From NCBI GenBank assembly GCA_031551255.1, contig JAVBNW010000029.1, forward strand, positions 1 to 12,453: a stretch of 12,453 bases of DNA, in the 5' to 3' direction. Below, piece by piece: positions 6,938-12,453 of this stretch. The position numbers were made by a program, and so were the translations under genes. Each line of letters begins with the position of its first letter. The stretch's first letter is position 1. Source of the DNA: JAVBNW01 sp031551255 (GTDB lineage Bacteria; Bacillota; Clostridia; Christensenellales; UBA1750). Below the pieces are notes generated by a model. The model was not told the DNA's origin and searched no databases. It was given only the letters and a program-made list of their open reading frames with translations.

Positions 6938-7379
6938 CGTCGTTAGGCGCGGGCGCGGCACGAACTTGCATATGATTTGCAATTTGTTTTCGTGTAATCT
7001 TGCATTTTTCCAGAAAAACCGGATCGCTTTGCGTACAAAGCGCAGCGCGAGCATAGAAGAAATGCACGCGCAGCGCATTGTGTGGGTTGTGTTAAAAGAA
7101 TCACATAACCTGGGCGTCTTGCCTTACAAGTTACCGCCAATCCATGCGGCTTTCCGAGAAGGTGAAGGACACGGCTAGACCGTGCACAGATAGTGAAATG
7201 GGCTGCGGTTGCTTGCGTCTCTTGGAAGGCGGCGAACAAGGGAGCGTTGCAAGCGCGGCAATGCGGGAGCCTACGCGAACCGAGGGAGAGCGGGCCGCAG
7301 AATCGTCTCGCAACAGGCGATTCCAGCTTCCATGCGTTCTTGCCGACCAGGCGTCGCATGCTCATGTTCCTCGTCGTAC
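6938..7379. other. 442-base stretch between mtnA and PFOR without a supportable gene
   Basis: No protein family is recognisable in any frame. A 140-codon minus-strand frame (7365-6943) has only a mediocre GAGGA upstream, is rich in Arg, Cys and Ala, and overruns the PFOR -35 box, so I do not call it. Two adjacent hairpins near 7025-7071 followed by a T-run could end a minus-strand transcript. The part from 7140 to 7379 is GC-rich with no recognised RNA signature (no T-box, RNase P, tmRNA or SRP landmarks seen). Confidence 0.5.
7014..7071 (-). terminator. Tandem hairpins plus T-run, candidate terminator downstream of mtnA
   Basis: Reading the minus strand: a 9-pair stem with one mismatch (7067-7071 and 7062-7065 with 7051-7054 and 7045-7049), then a perfect 7-bp stem CGCTTTG-TACG-CAAAGCG (7042-7025), then ATCCGG and TTTTT (7018-7014). 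The six-base gap before the T-run weakens it as an intrinsic terminator. It would end transcripts arriving from mtnA just before the PFOR promoter. Confidence 0.35.
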
Positions 7380-8471
7380 TTACCCGGCGGGGGGCTCGCG
7401 GGGGGTACGCGTACTCCCCGCGATATCTAAAGCCCGAAGACTTTGCGCAAACGGCGGCGTGGCAACACCGCGTTCGGTGATAATAGCGGTAATATAAGCG
7501 GCAGGGGTCACATCAAAGGCGGGGTTAAACACCTTGACGCCTTCAGGGGCCATCGGGCGCGCATACCACAGCGAAGTTACTTCGGAAGGCTCTCTGTGTT
7601 CGATCACAATGTCCGCGCCGCTTGCGCATGAAACATCCAGCGTGGAGAAGGGCGCCGCAACATAAAAAGGCACCCCGAGTGCACGCGCCGCCAGCGCGAG
7701 CGGCAGCGTGCCGATCTTGTTGGCCGCGTCGCCGTTGGCGGCGAGCCGGTCGCAGCCGACGATGCACGCATCGATCTGCCCCTTTTGCATAAGGCTCGCG
7801 CCCATGCCGTCGCACAGCAGCGTAACATCCACGCCCGCGCGCTGAAGTTCCCACGCGGTTAACCGCGCGCCCTGCAAAAGCGGTCGCGTCTCATCCGCGT
7901 AGACCCGGAATCCGTATCCCCTTTCGTGGCCGCGGTAAATCGGGCTCAGCGCCGTTCCATAGCGCGTGGCGGCCAGAGCCCCGGCGTTGCAGTGCGTCAG
8001 GATGCGCATGCCCGGGCGCAAAAGCGCAAGCCCATAGTCCCCAATGGCTCGGCAGGCCGCCTCGTCTTCTTCGTGAATTGCCAGCGCTTGCCCAAGCAGC
8101 GCCTCTTTGATGTGTGCAACGCTCTCCTGGGCATTGGCCGTCAGACAACCGTGCATCTTCTCAAGCGCCCAGAATAAATTGACCGCCGTGGGGCGGGATG
8201 ACGCAAGCCTCTCCTTCGCGTAAAGAACATCCGCCAAAAGCCCTTGGGGCGAATCCGCGCGGCTCGCGCGCGCGGCGAGATACATGCCATAGGCCGCGGC
8301 AACCCCTATGGCCGGCGCGCCGCGCACCCTGAGCGAGCGAATTGCCTCGTGGATTTCATCGGTGGTGTAAACCGAAATATACTTTTCTTCGCCCGGCAGC
8401 AGCGTTTGGTCCAATAAAACGAGCGCGTCGCGCGCTTGGTTGAGCTTTAACGTAAAAAAAGCATCGTACAT
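7380..8471 (-). CDS. mtnA: S-methyl-5-thioribose-1-phosphate isomerase
   Basis: 363 residues. MtnA converts methylthioribose-1-phosphate to methylthioribulose-1-phosphate in methionine salvage; some members also isomerise 5-deoxyribose-1-phosphate in the related DHAP shunt. Diagnostic motifs: RGAPAIG (50-56), HCNAG with the catalytic cysteine C161, ETRPLLQGARLT (194-205), GCDRLAANGDAANKIGT (239-255) with the catalytic aspartate D241, and NPAFDVTP (316-323). This distinguishes it from eIF2B-type and ribose-1,5-bisphosphate isomerase relatives. TTGGAGGG lies just before the ATG. No mtnK, mtnB or aldolase gene adjoins it, so any pathway partners must be elsewhere. No SAM riboswitch motif is visible upstream; AT-rich -10-like sequence occurs near 8504-8528 without a convincing -35 box. 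The last 15 or so residues are a Pro/Arg tail encoded by a strong GC-rich palindrome. Confidence 0.94.
   Translation of the reverse strand: MYDAFFTLKLNQARDALVLLDQTLLPGEEKYISVYTTDEIHEAIRSLRVRGAPAIGVAAAYGMYLAARASRADSPQGLLADVLYAKERLASSRPTAVNLFWALEKMHGCLTANAQESVAHIKEALLGQALAIHEEDEAACRAIGDYGLALLRPGMRILTHCNAGALAATRYGTALSPIYRGHERGYGFRVYADETRPLLQGARLTAWELQRAGVDVTLLCDGMGASLMQKGQIDACIVGCDRLAANGDAANKIGTLPLALAARALGVPFYVAAPFSTLDVSCASGADIVIEHREPSEVTSLWYARPMAPEGVKVFNPAFDVTPAAYITAIITERGVATPPFAQSLRALDIAGSTRTPREPPAG
7396..7423. repeat. 28-base near-perfect palindrome at the 3' end of mtnA
   Basis: Half-sites of 14 bases, TCGCGGGGGGTACG and CGTACTCCCCGCGA, pair at 13 of 14 positions with no loop; the core is GTACGCGTAC. 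An 8-base direct repeat GCGGGGGG (7387-7394 and 7398-7405) overlaps it. No T-run follows on either strand, so it is not an ordinary terminator. It lies inside the last codons of mtnA. Confidence 0.6.
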
Positions 8472-8668
8472 TGGCTTCCCTCCAAAAAATACAATTCATA
8501 AAACTTTATATTCCATATGCCTATAATAAACCTCACGCTAGACTTTAAACCAGCGGCAGGAGCGGTAAAAATGACGCAGCGCCGGCGCCCTTAGTTTCGC
8601 AAGACGTCCAATGTGCCCGTCAGGCAGATGTGCGCTTGCGTTTTCCGATAACACCGCAGCCCGAATAC

Positions 8669-8696
8669 AAAATGAGAGGCGGAATGCATCCGCCCC
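8669..8696 (-). terminator. Candidate terminator of cheV
   Basis: On the minus strand GGGGCGGA-TGCAT-TCCGCCTC forms an 8-pair stem with one wobble about 20 bases after the cheV stop, followed by TCATTTTGTATT. The T-run is interrupted, so efficiency may be moderate. Confidence 0.5.
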
Positions 8697-8717
8697 TTAA
8701 ACAAAACATAGCAATTT

Positions 8718-9647
8718 TTACCCCGCCGTGGGCACAATCCCCGCAAAGTTGTCGATCAGGCTCACGAGCCTGCCGATTTCCGGCTTGGAAAGCTGCGCGT
8801 TGGCGCCGACGGATACGCCCTTGTCGTGCATTTGCTCGTCGATCAGCGACGAGAAGATGATCACCGGCAATTGGCCGAGCACATGGTCGTCCTTGATGAG
8901 CTTTGTCAAACGGTGCCCGTCCATCTGCGGCATCTCGATATCGGTGATCACCACGGAAACCTGGTCGATCAGCGGCTGGCCGCTGTTGCGGAACCCTACA
9001 AGTTTTTCCCAGGCCTCCTGGCCGTTGTCGCACATCGTTACCTTATAGTAACCCGCCTTGTGCAGCGCCTCGAGGATCATGCGGCGCAAAAGCTCGCTGT
9101 CCTCAGCGACGAGCAGCGGCACATCCAAGCGGTCGCGCTCGCCCATTTCCTCGATTTCGCTCATTTGAATGCCGGTCTCCGGGGAAATGTCGAAGATGAT
9201 TTTTTCGAAATCGATGATAGAAATGATGCGCTCGTTAATCTTGGTGATGCCGGTTACGATGCCTTCCACGCCGCCGTAAATCGTGGAATCGGGCTTGTTG
9301 ATCGCCGTCCAGGAAATACGATGGATGTTTTCCACCCTGTCGACGCGAAAGGCGATGGAAATCTGGTTGAAACTGGCGACGATGAAGATATCCTTCATGT
9401 CGTCGTCGGAGGGGGGAAGGCCGAGATAGCCGGGCAGGTTCACCAGCGTATACACTTCATCGCGGATATGAAACACGCCCTCGATGAAGGGGTGGGAACG
9501 GGGCATTGCCTGCACGGGTAAGGCCTGGTTGAGCTTATTAATCTTTGCAACGTTGATGCCGAAGCTGTTGCCGGCAATGATAAACTCCAAGATTTCCAGC
9601 TCGTTGGTGCCCGACTCCAGCAGGATTTCGCTCCTGATCTCTGCCAT
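8718..9647 (-). CDS. cheV: Chemotaxis protein CheV (CheW-like adaptor fused to receiver domain)
   Basis: 309 residues, typical of CheV. The N-terminal CheW-like domain (about 10-160) couples chemoreceptors to the CheA kinase; it contains the hydrophobic core around FSF-like GNSFGINVAKI and the loop MPRSHPFIEGVFHIRDEVYT typical of the family. The C-terminal receiver domain (about 175-300) has the acidic pair E182/D183, phospho-acceptor D236 in VVITDIEMPQMDG, S266 and K288 in LSKPE, so it should be phosphorylatable and serve adaptation. Start: ATG at 9647 with AAGGAGGT six bases upstream; the in-frame ATG at 9686 has no such site. No other che genes adjoin, so it is expressed as a single gene from its own promoter, divergent from the two-component operon. 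Implies a chemotactic and probably motile host. Confidence 0.95.
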   Translation of the reverse strand: MAEIRSEILLESGTNELEILEFIIAGNSFGINVAKINKLNQALPVQAMPRSHPFIEGVFHIRDEVYTLVNLPGYLGLPPSDDDMKDIFIVASFNQISIAFRVDRVENIHRISWTAINKPDSTIYGGVEGIVTGITKINERIISIIDFEKIIFDISPETGIQMSEIEEMGERDRLDVPLLVAEDSELLRRMILEALHKAGYYKVTMCDNGQEAWEKLVGFRNSGQPLIDQVSVVITDIEMPQMDGHRLTKLIKDDHVLGQLPVIIFSSLIDEQMHDKGVSVGANAQLSKPEIGRLVSLIDNFAGIVPTAG

Positions 9648-9712
9648 GAAAGAACCTCCTTCATGAGTGGGTGGTAACATATCCAATTAATTGTATGTAG
9701 AATTCATCAATC

Positions 9713-9741
9713 AATATAGCACGCTGCGCCTACGATGTCAA
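9713..9741 (-). promoter_or_regulatory. Sigma-A promoter of cheV
   Basis: On the minus strand TTGACA (9741-9736), a 17-base spacer and TATATT (9718-9713). Predicted transcription start near 9706, leader about 59 bases, AT-rich. Notably it looks sigma-A-like rather than like the TAAA-N15-GCCGATAA sigma-D promoters of many Firmicute motility genes. Confidence 0.8.
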
Positions 9742-9858
9742 ACCATTACAGCGCCGCGCGGAACCTGCCGCCCGTTTTCCGGTGATAAAAATCGGCGGGC
9801 TGTTTTCAAGTGCATTGTGGATTGAATGTGAAAGAGTATGTATGTTGCGGTATCCCGA

Positions 9859-9887
9859 TTGTGAGTTTTCGCCGCTAAGGGTATAAT
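9859..9887 (+). promoter_or_regulatory. Sigma-A promoter of the two-component operon
   Basis: TTGTGA (9859-9864), 17 bases, TATAAT (9882-9887). The -10 box is perfect, the -35 box matches at four of six. Predicted start near 9894, leader about 50 bases ending in a ribosome binding site that can fold on itself. Confidence 0.72.
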
Positions 9888-9930
9888 CAATCCATCATGG
9901 AATGCCCATGCCGGTCGCCCGGCGCGAAAA

Positions 9931-9943
9931 GGAGGAACCCTCC
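9931..9943 (+). promoter_or_regulatory. Ribosome binding site of the response regulator, inside a hairpin
   Basis: GGAGG (9931-9935) is followed by AAC and its exact complement CCTCC (9939-9943), which abuts the CATG of the start codon. The Shine-Dalgarno core can therefore pair with the spacer that separates it from the ATG at 9945. A further small hairpin, GCCGG-TCGC-CCGGC (9910-9923), lies just upstream. Confidence 0.55.
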
Positions 9944-9944
9944 C

Positions 9945-10643
9945 ATGCCCCAGACCCCTTTGGTATTGGTTTGCGACGATCAAATGATGGTGCACGAAAC
10001 GCTTAAGGTATACCTGGAGAACGAGGGCCTGCGTTACGACAGCGCGTACGACGGCGAGGAAGCGCTGGATAAAATTCAAAGGCTTTCGCCCGACATGGTC
10101 GTGCTGGACATTATGATGCCTAAGATGAGCGGTATCGACGTATGCCGCGAGGTGCGCAAAACTTCGCGCGTACCCATCATCATGCTCACGGCGCGCGGCG
10201 AGGAAATCGACCGCATCCTGGGCCTTGAGCTCGGCGCGGACGACTACATCGTCAAGCCATTCTCCCCGCGCGAAGTCTCCGCGCGCATCAAGGCGGTGCT
10301 GCGCCGCATCGGCGAGCAGGCCGAGCAGCCCACCACCAACGTGCTACGCTACGGCAACCTGGAGATCAACCTGAGCCGCTACGAGGTCAGGGTGGACGGG
10401 CAGGTGGTGCCCTGCACGCCCAAGGAAGTGGAAGTTTTGCACATGCTCGCTTCCCATCCCTCGCGCGTGTTCGACAGGGAGCAAATTCTCTCACAGGTGT
10501 GGGGCTACGATTACTTCGGCGACACCCGTGCGGTAGATACGCAGATTAAGCGCATACGGCAAAAGCTCCCCACCGAGGGCGTGCCCTATGCGATTAAGAC
10601 GATTTACGGCGTCGGCTATAAATTTGAAGTCGACGGTGAGTAG
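9945..10643 (+). CDS. OmpR/PhoB-family response regulator
   Basis: 232 residues. The receiver domain (about 5-120) has the acidic pair D11/D12, phospho-acceptor D55 in VVLDIMMPKMSG, T82 in MLTARGE and K104 in IVKPFSPRE. The C-terminal winged-helix DNA-binding domain (about 133-228) has CTPKEVEVLHMLASHPSRVFDREQ-type sequence with the recognition region around GDTRAVDTQIKRIRQKL and the wing TIYGVGYKFE. The closest familiar groups are PhoP/PhoB, WalR and ResD, but I cannot assign one. Start: ATG at 9945 after AAGGAGG; the ATG at 9897 is in frame but falls at the predicted transcription start. The sensor kinase begins 3 bases after its stop, so the pair forms an operon and a cognate system. Target genes and signal are unknown. 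Confidence 0.95.
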   Translation: MPQTPLVLVCDDQMMVHETLKVYLENEGLRYDSAYDGEEALDKIQRLSPDMVVLDIMMPKMSGIDVCREVRKTSRVPIIMLTARGEEIDRILGLELGADDYIVKPFSPREVSARIKAVLRRIGEQAEQPTTNVLRYGNLEINLSRYEVRVDGQVVPCTPKEVEVLHMLASHPSRVFDREQILSQVWGYDYFGDTRAVDTQIKRIRQKLPTEGVPYAIKTIYGVGYKFEVDGE

Positions 10644-10646
10644 CGT

Positions 10647-12453
10647 ATGAAGCATAGTTTTTTCGTCCGCCGTCAACTGACGCTGGTCGTGGCCACGATC
10701 GTCGTCACATCGGTGTTAATTTCGCTGGTGTTTAACATGATCGCCCGCTATTCTTTCATGCAGCAAAAGGCGGACGAATTCAAAAACAATGCGCTGGCGG
10801 TCGGCGGGCTGTATGTGCAAAGGGTAGTTGGGCGCGTCAACGAACTCGACTACCGCTTTGTCGTGGAGAACAACCTAAACCTCTGGGATGCGCGGGTGGC
10901 GATCTTCGACTCTACCGGGGCGGCGGATTCGTACACCGCGGATCTTACCCACGACGCGCAGACCGGCGCCTGGGTGGAAGAAAAGAAGACCGCCGAGGAA
11001 CAGTCGGTGGTAAAACTCGTCAGGCCCTACGTCGAAACCGTGCTCGCCGGCCATGAAATCATGTACATCGGCAAGGGGGGCATGATCCGCACCGGCGACA
11101 TTATCGTGGGTGTGCCCATCGTAGATTCCCAGGGCAGCGTGCTGGCGGCGGTGTTCATGACGCGGCGCATCTCCGAGCTCAACACCGCGCTCAACACCTT
11201 CAATGTAGCGTTGGCGGTGAGCATTCTGGGCGTGCTGGTCGTGATGCTTTTGCCGACGTACATCGGGGCGAAGCTGCTGGCCCGACCGATCTATCAAATG
11301 CGCGACGTCGCTCTGCGCATGGCCAAGGGGGATTTTTCCGCCCGCGCCAACGCCGAGGTGCGCGGGGAGTTTGGCGAGCTGGCCGGCACGTTGAATTTTC
11401 TTTCCGAGCAGCTAAGCTTTACCATCCAAGAGCTCAGGCTGGAAAAAAACCGGCTGACATCCATCGTAGACGGCCTGGGCGAAGGCATCCTCGCGGTGGA
11501 CGCGCGCGGCGAAATCACCCACTTTAACCCGGCTCTGCTTAAGATGTTCGCGCCCAAGGCGCTGTCGGTCGGCGCGTGGGATAGGACCAGTTTGATCCCC
11601 GACGCAAGGCTGTGGGAAGATTTCGAAATGACCGTGCGTACCCGCACGCCGATGATTAGGGATCTTTCATGGAACGGCGCGCAACTAATGGTGACGATTT
11701 CTCCGCTGGAATCGGAAAGCGGCCAGAGCGAAGGCGCGGTGGGCCTGTTCAGAGACGTAACCGAGCAGCAAAGGCTCGAGCAAACGCGCCGCGACTACGT
11801 GGCCAACGTATCCCACGAGCTGCGCACGCCGGTCTCCTCGGTGCGCGGCCTCGCCGAAGCACTCAAGGACGGATTGATTCGCGAAGAGGCCGACCGTCAG
11901 CGCTACTATGGCTACATCCTGCGCGAAACGATGCGCCTGACCCGCTTAATCGAAGATCTGCTCGAGCTTTCACGCCTGCAGTCGGGCACGGTGGCGCTTA
12001 AAAAGCAGCGCGTGGATACGCGGGATTTGCTGCTGGATTTTGCCGAGCGCTACGAGCAGAGCGCCGAGGACGTCGGCATCGGCTTTACGCTGGATGTGCC
12101 TGAAAATTGCCCGGATATGCTGACCAATCCCGACAGGGTAGAGCAAGTGCTGGTGGTGCTGGTGGACAATGCGATTAAATTCACCCCATCCGGAGGAGAT
12201 ATCCGCGTCGCCGTGGCGCAAGAAGGCGAATTTTTGCGCCTATCGGTTCGCGACAGCGGCTCGGGGATCGATTCTGAGGACCTACCGCACGTGTTCGAGC
12301 GCTTCTATAAGGCGGATAAATCACACTCCGGGCACGGCACCGGGCTGGGCCTTTCCATCGCGCACGAAATCGTGCAGCTGCTTGGCGGCAAAATGACGGT
12401 GGAAAGCGCGCTGGGCGAGGGCAGCGAGTTTTCGTTCACCGTACCCATACGGC
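10647..12453 (+). CDS. PhoR/WalK-like membrane sensor histidine kinase (3' end off window)
   Basis: 602 codons visible; the end at SEFSFTVPIR is where such kinases normally stop, so little is missing. Order: membrane segment 1 (about 11-33), an extracytoplasmic sensor region of about 150 residues (34-186) with a fold hint of PDC/Cache type (GDIIVGVPIVDSQGSVLAAVF), membrane segment 2 (about 187-207), HAMP linker (about 208-262; P214), a PAS domain (about 268-375), HisKA with phospho-acceptor H390 in VSHELRTPV, and HATPase with N box DNAIKF (N508), G1 DSGSGI, F box FERFYKAD and G2 GHGTGLGLSI. All catalytic motifs are intact. It autophosphorylates and passes phosphate to the regulator encoded immediately upstream (3-base gap; GGTGAG overlaps that gene's end, so translation is probably coupled). 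The ligand cannot be read from the sequence. Confidence 0.95.
   Translation, partial: MKHSFFVRRQLTLVVATIVVTSVLISLVFNMIARYSFMQQKADEFKNNALAVGGLYVQRVVGRVNELDYRFVVENNLNLWDARVAIFDSTGAADSYTADLTHDAQTGAWVEEKKTAEEQSVVKLVRPYVETVLAGHEIMYIGKGGMIRTGDIIVGVPIVDSQGSVLAAVFMTRRISELNTALNTFNVALAVSILGVLVVMLLPTYIGAKLLARPIYQMRDVALRMAKGDFSARANAEVRGEFGELAGTLNFLSEQLSFTIQELRLEKNRLTSIVDGLGEGILAVDARGEITHFNPALLKMFAPKALSVGAWDRTSLIPDARLWEDFEMTVRTRTPMIRDLSWNGAQLMVTISPLESESGQSEGAVGLFRDVTEQQRLEQTRRDYVANVSHELRTPVSSVRGLAEALKDGLIREEADRQRYYGYILRETMRLTRLIEDLLELSRLQSGTVALKKQRVDTRDLLLDFAERYEQSAEDVGIGFTLDVPENCPDMLTNPDRVEQVLVVLVDNAIKFTPSGGDIRVAVAQEGEFLRLSVRDSGSGIDSEDLPHVFERFYKADKSHSGHGTGLGLSIAHEIVQLLGGKMTVESALGEGSEFSFTVPIR

Noticed and set aside
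6943..7365. 140-codon minus-strand frame between mtnA and PFOR
   Set aside because: No recognisable domain, unusual Cys/Arg/Ala composition, and its end overruns the PFOR -35 box. A weak GAGGA upstream is not enough to call a gene.
8472..8717. SAM riboswitch or other leader RNA upstream of mtnA
   Set aside because: No S-box landmarks or other known aptamer pattern; the spacer holds only the cheV terminator, AT-rich leader sequence and a GCGCCGGCGC palindrome without a T-run.
9764..9815. Terminator-like pairing GCCCG...CGGGC between cheV and the two-component operon
   Set aside because: The stem is interrupted by a four-base bulge and has a long loop. No transcript is expected to end here because both flanking units start nearby and point away.
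1..12453. CRISPR arrays, insertion sequences, prophage, tRNA or rRNA genes
   Set aside because: No regularly spaced repeats, transposase-like or integrase-like frames, cloverleaf sequences or rRNA landmarks were seen.

Overview
The window reads as a chromosomal housekeeping stretch from an anaerobic, GC-rich, low-redundancy Firmicute, most likely a member of Clostridia. The evidence is a one-piece pyruvate:ferredoxin oxidoreductase (anaerobic pyruvate metabolism), a LonC-type protease whose family is confined to endospore formers, a CheV chemotaxis adaptor (chemotaxis, probably motility), strong AGGAGG ribosome binding sites and near-consensus sigma-A promoters. I cannot name a genus from sequence alone.

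Layout, left to right. Bases 1-2720 (minus strand) hold an operon, read right to left: a DUF2232/YybS membrane protein, rplI (ribosomal protein L9), then lonC, which runs off the left edge. This is the known Firmicute yybS-gdpP-rplI-(lonC)-dnaB neighbourhood, but the c-di-AMP phosphodiesterase gene gdpP normally found between yybS and rplI is absent: only a 127-base spacer remains. Bases 2772-3268 are a 497-base non-coding stretch with the yybS promoter and a compact block of three hairpins, the last of them the PFOR terminator. Bases 3269-6856 (minus) are the PFOR gene with a perfect-consensus promoter. Bases 6938-7379 are a second non-coding stretch. Bases 7380-8471 (minus) are mtnA, apparently alone. 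Bases 8718-9647 (minus) are cheV. From 9859 the strand switches: a two-component operon (OmpR-family response regulator, then a PhoR/WalK-like sensor kinase) runs off the right edge, the kinase lacking at most a few C-terminal residues.

Together these are mainly single-gene or short transcription units with clear sigma-A promoters (two with a TTGACA -35 box, all four strong ones with 17-base spacers). In three of them the most upstream in-frame ATG sits within a few bases of the predicted transcription start, while a Shine-Dalgarno-led start lies 39-51 bases further in; I chose the latter each time.

I did not find a clearly novel multi-gene system. The best leads are the missing gdpP, the hairpin block downstream of PFOR, a self-sequestering ribosome binding site ahead of the response regulator, and strong inverted repeats in the PFOR promoter and at the mtnA 3' end.
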